Origin: Bremerella sp. TYQ1
GTDB lineage: Bacteria > Planctomycetota > Planctomycetia > Pirellulales > Pirellulaceae
Direction of reading: 5' to 3'
Length of the DNA stretch: 64,000 bases
Assembly: GCF_020150455.1 (NCBI RefSeq)
Contig: NZ_CP083740.1
Coordinates: 2,914,001 to 2,978,000 of the forward strand
In this document: positions 36,399 to 44,942 of the stretch, piece by piece
Numbering within the stretch: the first letter of the stretch is position 1
How the letters are laid out: every line of letters starts with the position of its first letter
Made by a program: the position numbers and the translations under genes
Notes under the pieces: generated by a model
What the model saw: only the letters and a program-made list of their open reading frames with translations
Told to the model about the DNA's origin: nothing
The model's database searches: none

Positions 36399-37901
36399 TT
36401 ATTGGCTAAACCGAGGCGCTGAATATCCTTGCTTGCGAATCTTCGCGAGCTGTTGCTGCATTTGCTTCACCTTTTCAGGATGAGCGTCGGCAACGTTGTT
36501 CCGCTGCCCAATATCTTCCGCCAAGTTGTAGAGCTCGACCGATTGCTTGTCGTCGCCGGGATAATCATGCCGCTCTTCCCAGGCCTTCCAGCCACGCGAT
36601 CGGTACCCCGTCGCCGTATCGATCAACAGCCAATCTCCTTCTCGAAACGCGAACTGATTCGCGAACGTGTTGTGAACATGCGCCGTGCGAACTGCATCGG
36701 TTTCGCCCTGCAAGTGAGCGAGCATGTCGTGCGAATCTTCTGCCGCATCCTCCGGCAACGAAAACTCCAGCATCGAAGCAAACGTCGCCATCAAATCGAT
36801 TTGCGAAACTAACGCATTGCTGACATGCCCCGGCTTGGTCGTACCAGGCCAACGAATGATGAAGGGCACATGATGTCCACCTTCGTAAATATCGCGTTTG
36901 AGCCCACGAAACGGCTCCGGCGACCAATGCCCATACTTGGCATCGCGAGCATACGCGTAATGCTCAGGTCCGTTATCGGCACTAAAAACCACGATTGTGT
37001 TATCGGCTTGCCCGGAGGCTTCCAACGCATCTAATAGCCGGCCAACCATGGCATCGGTTTCCACGACGAAGTCCCCATAGGGGCCAGCTCCGCTTTTACC
37101 GTCGAACGCGTCGTTCGGAATGATAGGAGCATGTGGGCAAGGAAACGCGAAGTAAAGAAAGAACGGCTCGGTCTCTTTGGCCCGCGATTCAATGTATGCC
37201 ACGCCTTTGTCGGTAAGCGTTGGCAACACGGCGTAGGGATCCCATCCGGTGACCATCGGTCCCGGCCGGCATTCCCAGTTTCCTTCTTTGATCTTTTTCC
37301 ACTTCGACTCATCTTTCATCGTGTCTGGCGTTTGTGCCATCTTGTCGTCTTCAATCCACGCATATGGTGGAAAGTTGATCACCGTGTCGCCGAAGTAGTG
37401 ATCGAAACCATGAGCGAGCGGCCCATCCGGAATCGACTTCGTCCAATCAAAGCAGTCAGGCTCGACGCCTTTTTTCGTGCGTATCGCATCCCAGTCCCAG
37501 CCGAGGTGCCACTTGCCGATACAAGCTGTTGCGTATCCATTTTCCTTCAACATCTCAGGCATCGTAAGACGCTCTGGCCGAAACACTGATTTTCCGAACG
37601 CATTAACAATGCCATGAAAGTCGCGCCAATGATGGCGTCCGGTCAGCATCGCGTAGCGACTTGGCGTGCAAATGCCAGAGGAAGAATGGCCATCGGTGAA
37701 CCTTGTTCCTGTGGCTGCAAGTCGGTCCAGATTGGGTGTCGGTATCTTGCTGTTGGGGTTGTAGCAAGTCAGGTCGCCGTATCCGAGATCGTCGGCATAC
37801 AGAATCAAGATATTGGGTGCTTGAGTCTCCTGGGCAACAGCCACCGATGCGTGAATTCCCAACAGGAACAACAGCGCAATCGCAATCAGGCAACGCGACA
37901 T
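36399..37901 (-). CDS. Secreted arylsulfatase-type sulfatase, first gene of operon
   Basis: 500 residues from the ATG at 37901, the start that puts a signal peptide (MSRCLIAIALLFLLGIHASVA) at the N-terminus; a longer frame to 37961 adds 20 hydrophilic residues. NILILYADDLGYGD and the formylglycine motif CTPSRYAMLTGRH (C78) are followed by CIGKWHLGWDW and FSADNGPEHYAYARD. It is the promoter-proximal gene of the operon and faces the divergent XylR-type regulator across 646 bases. Confidence 0.93.
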   Translation of the reverse strand: MSRCLIAIALLFLLGIHASVAVAQETQAPNILILYADDLGYGDLTCYNPNSKIPTPNLDRLAATGTRFTDGHSSSGICTPSRYAMLTGRHHWRDFHGIVNAFGKSVFRPERLTMPEMLKENGYATACIGKWHLGWDWDAIRTKKGVEPDCFDWTKSIPDGPLAHGFDHYFGDTVINFPPYAWIEDDKMAQTPDTMKDESKWKKIKEGNWECRPGPMVTGWDPYAVLPTLTDKGVAYIESRAKETEPFFLYFAFPCPHAPIIPNDAFDGKSGAGPYGDFVVETDAMVGRLLDALEASGQADNTIVVFSADNGPEHYAYARDAKYGHWSPEPFRGLKRDIYEGGHHVPFIIRWPGTTKPGHVSNALVSQIDLMATFASMLEFSLPEDAAEDSHDMLAHLQGETDAVRTAHVHNTFANQFAFREGDWLLIDTATGYRSRGWKAWEERHDYPGDDKQSVELYNLAEDIGQRNNVADAHPEKVKQMQQQLAKIRKQGYSAPRFSQ

Positions 37902-38547
37902 AGAATTCGAACTCGCAATGAATGAGGTTGTATTGAGAGGAAATGGCGGGGGTGAGATCAAGCCGGCGATTCAATGAAGAGAGGAAACCATCGACTCACC
38001 AGATAACAGCACAAGTTGGATAGATCTGCCACTCTTTTTTGGTTGATCATTCAATTTTGTTGAAATCGGACATGCAGAAGTTAGTTTGCGAGAATCTGCC
38101 GACGACCCCAATTCTGATCACGGCTTCGCCCCGATCGCTGGCATCTAACGATGCGAGTAACGTCCACTTCATTCGTGATTGAACCTGATTTCGATTGCGT
38201 TTTGCGGTCATTTTCCGTTCACCTCTGCGCAAAAATACAATCGAACCCCTGGGTATTTACTCTAAATTTTCTCCATTCGCGAGAATTCTTTGCACACGCT
38301 TCGGACAGCATGCATATTAAGGAAGTGATTTCTTAACACGAAATAAATAAGGGACTTACGTTCCCAACTGGTTTTACCGGCAAGTACCCTTTGAAGTGCA
38401 TGGCTTTAGACAGATCGCGACATCACGCGGCGTCTGTCTATTGCAATAAAGCGATTTTACACGTAAAACTTCGCGCAAACATTCATACAAGATCGCGCAC
38501 GTCGACGTCCTCTCCCGTGACGGGCTCACCTGACTACTTGGACGCAT
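37902..38547. other. Long divergent regulatory region (sulfatase operon / regulator)
   Basis: 646 bases between the sulfatase operon start (minus) and the XylR/AraC-type regulator (plus), the longest non-coding gap in the window. By eye it is more AT-rich than its surroundings, especially 38200-38360. It contains a near-perfect dyad at 38317-38336. The 60-80-codon frames in it show no domain. Probably holds both promoters and regulator-binding sites. Confidence 0.55.
38317..38336. promoter_or_regulatory. Near-palindrome, candidate regulator site
   Basis: TTAAGGAAGTGATTTCTTAA has 8-base arms with one mismatch around a GTGA centre. It lies in the divergent region about 212 bases upstream of the regulator start. 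A binding site for the adjacent XylR-type protein or a promoter element is possible. Confidence 0.35.
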
Positions 38548-39741
38548 ATGAGCGAAAAAATTACGATTGGAATCCATTCCGCTTCCTGGACGGAACATTC
38601 TCGACGTGTGCTGCAGGGATTGCTTAACTACATCGAAGAATTCCCGAACATTCAAGTGCGGGATTTCCGTTTCTCGAGCAACGATCCCAACCTGGTAGGT
38701 AATCCTCCGTGGACCGGTAAAGTGGACGGAGCGATCGTCGCAGCTGGTCGCAACCCAGGGATCACCACATGGATTCGTCGCGGGAAAGTGCCGGTGGTGA
38801 TGGCGAGCGCCGACTTGATCGATTCCGGATTTGTTTCGGTCTACACCGATGTCCATTCGGTCGGTCGTCTTGCGGCTTCGCATTTAACCGAAGCAGGTTT
38901 CGAGAACATCGCGTTTGTTGGCTATCAAAAGTCAGATGGTTCCAAGCGTCGCCGCGACGGTCTTGCGGACGAGTTGGCCAAGCGCGGTATCAAGCTGAAG
39001 GCGCTCGCGCTGAAAGAGATTCCTGTCGACTCGGTGGAAGACGAACGAGAGATCTCTGATTCGACGGTCGAGAAAGTACAGCAACTTCTCGACAAGTCCC
39101 CTAAGCCGCTCGCCGTTGTTGCGTTGAACGATGTTGTTGCGGAGTTCATTGCCAAAGTCGCACGTGAAATGGGGATTTCTATTCCGGATGAATTGGGCGT
39201 CCTGGGTGTTGGCGATTCGGAACGGGCACGGATGGCAGATCCTCCGATTTCCAGCGTACAAACCCCTGGCGTTGAAATCGGTTATCGCTGTGCGTCGCTA
39301 TTGCATTCGATGATTCTAGGGAATTCGCCGAAGGAAACGGTCTTCGAGATTCCTGCCGAGAAAGTCACCGCACGACGATCTACCACCGGTTGGAAGCGTG
39401 CCGCGATAACAGACATCGACCGAGCCGTGAACTACATCCGCGATCACGCTTGCGATGGCATTCGCTTGAAAGATGTTGCCAGCGCGGTCCGTATTCCGAT
39501 TCGTACCCTCGAGATCGAGTTCAAGAAACAGATTGGCCGTTCGATGGGCGAAGTCATTCGTGAAGTTCGCCTGGAACGCGTAAAACATCTGCTTGAAACG
39601 ACTAACCTGTCGACGCAGCGGATCGCGGCAATGGTCGGCTATAGCCACTATTCTTATCTGAACAAACTGCTTAGGGATGAATTGAACGTGACGCCAAGTC
39701 AGTACCGTAAGCAGCAGCGCCGCCAGAATGCAGACTCCTAA
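38548..39741 (+). CDS. XylR-type transcriptional regulator (sugar-binding + AraC HTH)
   Basis: 397 residues. The N-terminal part (about 1-275) is a LacI/periplasmic-binding-type ligand domain (VDGAIVAAGRNPGI, NIAFVGYQKSDGSKRRRDGL, AVVALNDVVAEFIAKVAREMG, LGVLGVGDSERA). The C-terminal roughly 105 residues are an AraC-type double helix-turn-helix (IRLKDVASAVRIPIRTLEIEFKKQIGRSMG and LSTQRIAAMVGYSHYSYLNKLLRDELN). This architecture is that of E. coli XylR, a sugar-responsive activator. The divergent position suggests it controls the three-sulfatase operon in response to a polysaccharide-derived sugar. Its stop lies inside a perfect palindrome. Confidence 0.92.
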   Translation: MSEKITIGIHSASWTEHSRRVLQGLLNYIEEFPNIQVRDFRFSSNDPNLVGNPPWTGKVDGAIVAAGRNPGITTWIRRGKVPVVMASADLIDSGFVSVYTDVHSVGRLAASHLTEAGFENIAFVGYQKSDGSKRRRDGLADELAKRGIKLKALALKEIPVDSVEDEREISDSTVEKVQQLLDKSPKPLAVVALNDVVAEFIAKVAREMGISIPDELGVLGVGDSERARMADPPISSVQTPGVEIGYRCASLLHSMILGNSPKETVFEIPAEKVTARRSTTGWKRAAITDIDRAVNYIRDHACDGIRLKDVASAVRIPIRTLEIEFKKQIGRSMGEVIREVRLERVKHLLETTNLSTQRIAAMVGYSHYSYLNKLLRDELNVTPSQYRKQQRRQNADS

Positions 39742-39753
39742 GTAGGAGTCTGC
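39730..39753. repeat. Perfect 24-bp palindrome spanning the regulator stop codon
   Basis: Eleven-base arms (GCAGACTCCTA and TAGGAGTCTGC) flank a 2-base AG centre. The TAA stop of the regulator (39739-39741) is inside it. There is no T-run on either side, so it is not a standard terminator, though it lies between convergent genes. It could be a transcript-end stem protecting the mRNA. Confidence 0.6.
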
Positions 39754-39771
39754 CAGGCTTGAAGTGAAACG

Positions 39772-40221
39772 TTAGTTCGTCTTGGTGTAAGAACCAGGAA
39801 CCTCGAATCGGACGTTTGCATCTTCTCGCTTCACCTCGAAGCGAACGGGGTATTCTTTAAATAGAAAGTACTCTTCCGGCACCGTTTCGGCATCTTTGAT
39901 TTGATCGTACGAGATGCCGTCGAGACCGCAGATGGTGACCTTCATCGGGCCGGCGTTAAGCCCCGTCACCGTGCAAAACGCGCCATCTTTGATCGGAGCG
40001 TAGTCTCCGACGCCCTTTCCACCCTTCTCCAGATCGGGATAGAACTTCACGAGTCCCGATTTGACCGGTTGTCCCCCGTAGGTAACCGTGCCTGAGATCA
40101 TGAAACGCGTCTGCTCTTTCTGGTCGGTACAGCCAAAAAGCAGACCGCATGACCCCATAAATGCCACGGCCCAAACACATTCTTCCAATAAGCAGAAGGA
40201 GAGAATCTTAAAGATAAACAT
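39772..40221 (-). CDS. Transthyretin-like lipoprotein
   Basis: 149 residues. A long N-terminal segment ends in the lipobox LLFGC (about C31). A single beta-sandwich domain follows (MISGTVTYGGQPVKSGLVKFYPD...) and ends PVRFEVKREDANVRFEVP. It is similar in type to the lipoproteins paired with DUF1559 genes, but no DUF1559 gene is adjacent here. The signal region before the lipobox is longer than usual. Function is unknown. Confidence 0.78.
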   Translation of the reverse strand: MFIFKILSFCLLEECVWAVAFMGSCGLLFGCTDQKEQTRFMISGTVTYGGQPVKSGLVKFYPDLEKGGKGVGDYAPIKDGAFCTVTGLNAGPMKVTICGLDGISYDQIKDAETVPEEYFLFKEYPVRFEVKREDANVRFEVPGSYTKTN

Positions 40222-40586
40222 CGCAAGGTCCCCAATATAACAGACGAGATGATAAGAATAGACAATCGACTCCCTGCCCCTAGAGACCGAATCAACGCCA
40301 CTAAATATAAATCAATAGGCGTCTTTCTATCGTTATACCATTCTAGCGGTAGATCCAAAAGGGCCCTTCAGAATGATTTCCCGCGACAACCGTTTCCCCT
40401 GCCCGATGTGCGTGACCGCTTAGCTTCGTGTGACAGCGTGGGACAGACCATTAGGATCGGTTGATGGGTTCATTTTTTCACCGATTGCTTATCCCAATTG
40501 CGTGCCTGATCGAAGAGAATCGAGAGGCAAGATTCAGCATCCGAGTGGATGCCTTACACGATCGGCAACTTGAGAGGACCGCACGT
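40222..40586. other. Divergent intergenic region
   Basis: 365 bases between the lipoprotein (minus) and the metallopeptidase (plus). Plus-strand frames through it join the metallopeptidase frame, but no ribosome site supports that extension. No RNA gene or repeat seen. Confidence 0.4.
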
Positions 40587-41450
40587 ATGCGATGGCGAGG
40601 GAGACGAGGTAGCGACAATGTGGAAGATCGGCGATCCTCGCGTGGACCTGCGATGGCCGGCGGTGGCAGCATCGTGGGAATCTTACTTGTAATGCTGCTC
40701 GTGTGGCTGTTGGGTGGAAACCCGATGGCAATCTTGCGCGGACTTGCCGTCCAGCAACCGCCAAACGGAGGCGGTGCCCCGGCTCAGATCAATCCGGAAG
40801 AAGACGAGCGAGCTCAGTTCGTCTCGGTCGTTCTCGCCGACACCGAAGACGTTTGGCAAGAACAGTTCCGCGAAATGGGCAAACAGTATCATGATCCAAC
40901 GCTCGTCATGTTCCGCGGAGCAGTTCAGTCGGCGTGTGGTTTTCAGCAGTCCGCTACTGGTCCCTTTTATTGTCCTCTCGATCAACAGGTTTACATCGAC
41001 TTAAGCTTCTTTGACGAAATGGAAGATGGGCTTGGTGCCGGCGGCGACTTCGCCCAAGCGTACGTCATCGCTCACGAGGTAGGCCATCACGTTCAAAACT
41101 TGCTCGGCATCAGCGAAGAAGTTCACCAGAGACGCACCCAGGTAAGCAAAGAGGAAGCGAACGAGCTTTCCGTTCGACAGGAACTTCAGGCCGACTTTCT
41201 CGCTGGTGTTTGGGCGCATCATGCACAGCAAAACTGGAACATCCTGGAAGAGGGAGACATCGAAGAAGCATTGAACGCCGCCACTGCCATCGGCGATGAT
41301 CGTTTGCAAATGCAATCGCGCGGCTTTGTTGTGCCAGAGTCCTTTACCCATGGCAGCTCGAAGCAGCGAGCCAAATGGTTTTATCTCGGTTTGAAAACCG
41401 GCGACATGGACCAAGGAGATACCTTTAGTATTCCCTTCAATCAGTTATAG
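40587..41450 (+). CDS. YpfJ-type neutral zinc metallopeptidase
   Basis: 287 residues from the ATG at 40587, which has GAGAGGA about 9 bases upstream; a frame open to 40461 adds 42 residues without signal features. A cytoplasmic start RGRRGSDNVEDRR is typical of the family, then one membrane helix (about 27-44) and a periplasmic peptidase domain. Zinc motif is HEVGHH (H163, E164, H167). The downstream ELQADFLAGVWAHH supplies the third-ligand region. Substrate is unknown. Confidence 0.93.
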   Translation: MRWRGRRGSDNVEDRRSSRGPAMAGGGSIVGILLVMLLVWLLGGNPMAILRGLAVQQPPNGGGAPAQINPEEDERAQFVSVVLADTEDVWQEQFREMGKQYHDPTLVMFRGAVQSACGFQQSATGPFYCPLDQQVYIDLSFFDEMEDGLGAGGDFAQAYVIAHEVGHHVQNLLGISEEVHQRRTQVSKEEANELSVRQELQADFLAGVWAHHAQQNWNILEEGDIEEALNAATAIGDDRLQMQSRGFVVPESFTHGSSKQRAKWFYLGLKTGDMDQGDTFSIPFNQL

Positions 41451-41513
41451 TTGCCTCATCCTGCCAACGACTTCCCGCTTGTTTCGCTGTCCTTTGTTGA
41501 ATTGAATTCCACG

Positions 41514-42338
41514 ATGCGCACCTTCACCGCTCTATTGTTTTTCGCTTCTCTGGCACTCGTTCCCGTTTGTCTGCATGCCCAGGACAAATCGGCATCGACG
41601 CTGGAAACCGATATCCTTTACCGCAGCGAAGAAGGTCTCGACGATTACTCCCAGCAGCAGTGCCGACTCGATGTGCATTGCCCTGCGAAGAAGGGTTTCG
41701 CCACGGTGGTTTGGTTCCATGGAGGCGGTTTAGAGAATGGCGACAAACGAATCCCAGACTATTTGCTCGATAACGGCTACGCAGTCGTTTCGGCCAATTA
41801 TCGCCACAGCCCCAAAGTCAAGTCGCCTGCCTATTTGGAAGATGCTGCCGCGGCGGTGGCTTGGACGTTCGCCAATATCGAAAAGTATGGTGGCGATCCC
41901 AACAAAATCTTTGTCAGCGGCCACTCGGCCGGTGGATATCTCACGAGCATACTTGTTCTCGACGACCGTTGGCTCGCTCGACACGACATTCAACCAAGCC
42001 AACTCGCTGGGGCGATTCCCCACAGCGGTCAAACGCTGACCCACTTCACCATCCGCAAAGAGCGTGGCCTCGGCCGCGACGTCGGTTTGGCAGACGAACT
42101 CGCACCGCTTTACCACGTGCGAAACGATACCCCGCCGCTTCTGCTGACCACTGGCGATCGAGATCTTGAGATCCCATTGCGCTACGAAGAAAACGCACTG
42201 CTCTATAAGATGTTGAAGTTCGCCAAACATCCCAATGTAGAACTGCACGAACTACAAGGTTTTGATCATGGCAACATGGTCGAACCAGGCGTTCTCTTAA
42301 TGACTCGGTTCATCCAAAAGCATGCTGGCGGCAAATGA
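41514..42338 (+). CDS. Secreted alpha/beta hydrolase (esterase)
   Basis: 274 residues from the ATG at 41514, which places the signal peptide (MRTFTALLFFASLALVPVCLHA) at the N-terminus. Oxyanion motif HGGG (69-72), nucleophile elbow GHSAGG (S138), likely acid in TTGDRDLEIP and catalytic His in GFDHGNMV. It belongs to the BD-FAE/acetyl-esterase-like group of hydrolases that de-esterify sugars or small esters. It follows the metallopeptidase on the same strand after 63 bases. Confidence 0.88.
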   Translation: MRTFTALLFFASLALVPVCLHAQDKSASTLETDILYRSEEGLDDYSQQQCRLDVHCPAKKGFATVVWFHGGGLENGDKRIPDYLLDNGYAVVSANYRHSPKVKSPAYLEDAAAAVAWTFANIEKYGGDPNKIFVSGHSAGGYLTSILVLDDRWLARHDIQPSQLAGAIPHSGQTLTHFTIRKERGLGRDVGLADELAPLYHVRNDTPPLLLTTGDRDLEIPLRYEENALLYKMLKFAKHPNVELHELQGFDHGNMVEPGVLLMTRFIQKHAGGK

Positions 42339-42368
42339 TCACGGCTCAGCAGCCGCCGCATCCATTGC

Positions 42369-43790
42369 CTAAAATTCGCTGGGATGAATCCACAAGATCA
42401 ATCCTCGACTATCTCCCTCTGGCAAACGTGACATCGTCCCCCCTGCATTGTTAGAGATAACATCGTAGTTTCGCACACGCCAGAAGACGACCGGACCATC
42501 CAACTTGGCTGGCGAATTACCATTGTCGGCGACATCGTGAGGACCTTGGGATCGGTCCTGTTGATAGAACGCGGCTTCATCCGCTTGCAGCGTTCGCCGA
42601 ACTACCCTTGGCATCTCATCGCTGACTTCCACCAGCGGACCACCGTTGACAGATCGTAAGTGGCGTGGTCGTGACGGATCGTCCCAAAGCACCGACACGC
42701 GGACCGATCCATGACTTCCTGATTCAGGATCAACCTCAAACGTCACTACCGACTCTCCCTTCTGAAGTTGAATCTGAATGTCAGGGTCTTCTTCGGGAAT
42801 TCCTTCGTCCGGAATATCGCGGAAACATGCACACAATTCATACGGGCCTCCCTCTGGAACATAGATCCGCCATTCGGTGATCCAATCTTCCATCCGAGGC
42901 ACCTTCCTTACATAAAATTGATCTGGCTCGAGAATGCGTAGGTCATCGAGCTGTTCGCGATAGAAGCGGATCTCTTCTTTTGCCGTTAACAACTCTTGAG
43001 CCGACTCCTGCGACAGCCAAATCAGATGAACTTGGGACGAAGCCATCCCCACGACCGCCATTATCAACATTGCGGTAAACAGCGACAAACGGAATGGCGA
43101 ACGCGGATTCTCAGAGGGACGTAAGCGGTTTTCCAAAGGACTACTCTCTTCGCCAGATAGATCAGGAACGCCCGAATCATTGGAAAGGGCTTCGCTCTCA
43201 CAGTAAACAGCCAACGCTGCCGGAAGCGGTAGAAACATAATGACGGCAATACAGTAAGTCATCCCCAGCAACATGATCGCCATCAGCGAAGCTCCCGACG
43301 CAAAAGGACTAAATCCTATCGCCCAGGGTAAAAGTAGAACAGGAACGACAAACAACCAGCGTCGAAAGATCACAACTTTGGCAAGGCTGCGATAGTTTGT
43401 TGACATGGCGACTTTGATCATAAAGCCGCCCAGGCACCATATGAACAAAGCAAACATCAGCGAGTTCATCTGAGATATTTGTAATTGTCCCCACGTCCAA
43501 AGATCCACCGGCATGCGATCGTGTAAGGTCCAATGAACGCCAGATTGAATTGGCTCGAAATCGAATAGGACCAAGCTCGGCAACGAACCAATAGTCATCA
43601 CGATCGCCAACTTCCTGAGCAACGGAAGCAACGGTGCCAATTTTTGAATCGGTCCTAACGCACCGACAAGCCAGAACCAACCGAGTGCGTCCGGCAGCAC
43701 ATCTACTTTGACCACGCCCAGGCGAATGCTGAAATCAGCGGCCACCAATAGCAGTGGCCAGAACATGTTACGGAACGCTGTCGCGAGCAT
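42369..43790 (-). CDS. Multi-pass membrane protein with periplasmic C-terminal domain
   Basis: About 473 residues from the ATG at 43790; the frame continues upstream to a TTG at 43841, so the start is uncertain. Helices occur in the N-terminal half (about 9-27, 35-55, 60-80, 100-125, 140-160, 165-190). After a polar, acidic linker (SGEESSPLENRLRPSENP) there is another helix near 240, then a C-terminal soluble region starting with a short coiled coil (AQELLTAKEEIRFYREQLDDL) and ending with a beta-rich domain. The family is not recognised. It lies between two esterase genes but on the opposite strand to the first. Confidence 0.7.
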   Translation of the reverse strand: MLATAFRNMFWPLLLVAADFSIRLGVVKVDVLPDALGWFWLVGALGPIQKLAPLLPLLRKLAIVMTIGSLPSLVLFDFEPIQSGVHWTLHDRMPVDLWTWGQLQISQMNSLMFALFIWCLGGFMIKVAMSTNYRSLAKVVIFRRWLFVVPVLLLPWAIGFSPFASGASLMAIMLLGMTYCIAVIMFLPLPAALAVYCESEALSNDSGVPDLSGEESSPLENRLRPSENPRSPFRLSLFTAMLIMAVVGMASSQVHLIWLSQESAQELLTAKEEIRFYREQLDDLRILEPDQFYVRKVPRMEDWITEWRIYVPEGGPYELCACFRDIPDEGIPEEDPDIQIQLQKGESVVTFEVDPESGSHGSVRVSVLWDDPSRPRHLRSVNGGPLVEVSDEMPRVVRRTLQADEAAFYQQDRSQGPHDVADNGNSPAKLDGPVVFWRVRNYDVISNNAGGTMSRLPEGDSRGLILWIHPSEF

Positions 43791-43881
43791 GCGCCATTCC
43801 ACAAACGCAGATCGCTCGCACGTGTCGGTTGCGGTTGCCAAGTTGGTGCCCTCATTCAGTCCGAACAGCCTAGGACGAGAT

Positions 43882-44757
43882 TTAATCTTTCAGGTGCTTG
43901 TCGAGAAACGCTACGACTTTCTTACGTCGCTCACCTGCATAGAACTCGGGGCCACCATGCTTGCCGCCTTCAATCACGATCAACTCTAACGGCAATCCGG
44001 CTTCCTGATAACCGCTTTGAATCCGCTTCGATTGATCCAGCAAAACCGTATTATCTTTGTCGCCATGAATCACGAGAAAGGGAGGATCATCTTCGGTCAC
44101 GTGGAACGCGGCGGACGCCTGTCGTGCGAGGTCGGTCTTCTGATCGGCTCCTCCACCAAGCAGTTTATAAACCACCGATCCTGGCTTGTTGGCGCGATGG
44201 GGTTGTGTCTTCGATCGCAGGATGAAATCGGTCGCCCCATAAAAATCGACAACACAGTCAACACGGGAAGACTGATCAACGTTACCACCGACGGTTCCTT
44301 CCAATGCTTCGACGTCGCCGGAAGTTCCCATTAATGCTGCCAGATGTCCTCCGGCACTTGAGCCTCCCACGGCGATCTTCTTGGTCGAATAGCCATACTC
44401 GTCCGCATGAGCCCGCAGCCAGCGGACAGCCGCTTTGCAGTCATGGATCTGCGCCGGGAAGGTCGCTTTGTCGGTCAAACGATACGAGATGCTTGCCACC
44501 GCGAAGCCATGCTCGGTCAGCCAGTTCACGGGACAATTATCCTTACTCCCGGCATGCCAACCGCCGCCATGAATCCATACTAAAAGTGGTGCCGAAGATG
44601 CTTCCGGCAAATACAAATCGAGCTTAAGGCTTTGCCCATCGACGTTGGCGAACTCGAGATCCTTCACCACTTTTCGCGACGTTTCTGCAATGGCGACCGT
44701 TGACGTAGCAAGCAGAATGAGCAGACAGAGGGAAAACGAGAGAGGGCGTACAAACAT
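43882..44757 (-). CDS. Secreted alpha/beta hydrolase (BD-FAE-like esterase)
   Basis: 291 residues with a signal peptide (about 1-24, STVAIAETS). Oxyanion HGGGW (63-67), nucleophile GGSSAGGH (S134), acid in HGDKDNTVLLDQS and catalytic His in EGGKHGGPEF. This is the pattern of the BD-FAE/Aes esterase group common in planctomycetes, often near sulfatases. Probably a periplasmic carbohydrate esterase. It is a distant relative of the hydrolase at 41514 rather than a recent duplicate. Confidence 0.9.
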   Translation of the reverse strand: MFVRPLSFSLCLLILLATSTVAIAETSRKVVKDLEFANVDGQSLKLDLYLPEASSAPLLVWIHGGGWHAGSKDNCPVNWLTEHGFAVASISYRLTDKATFPAQIHDCKAAVRWLRAHADEYGYSTKKIAVGGSSAGGHLAALMGTSGDVEALEGTVGGNVDQSSRVDCVVDFYGATDFILRSKTQPHRANKPGSVVYKLLGGGADQKTDLARQASAAFHVTEDDPPFLVIHGDKDNTVLLDQSKRIQSGYQEAGLPLELIVIEGGKHGGPEFYAGERRKKVVAFLDKHLKD

Positions 44758-44942
44758 GGCAGGCAGGTCCTTCGGCTACAGTCGGGGCTAATTCGACAGG
44801 TCGGATGATGAATGGTGATGCCGATCATAAAGCGACTTTCTGCCAATTTCCACTGTTCCATCGGAACAAAACTCTCGCCAAAGGGTTTCACTACCGATAT
44901 ACTGCAAAACCCGTAGAAATCAATGAGTGGAGCATTCCCATA

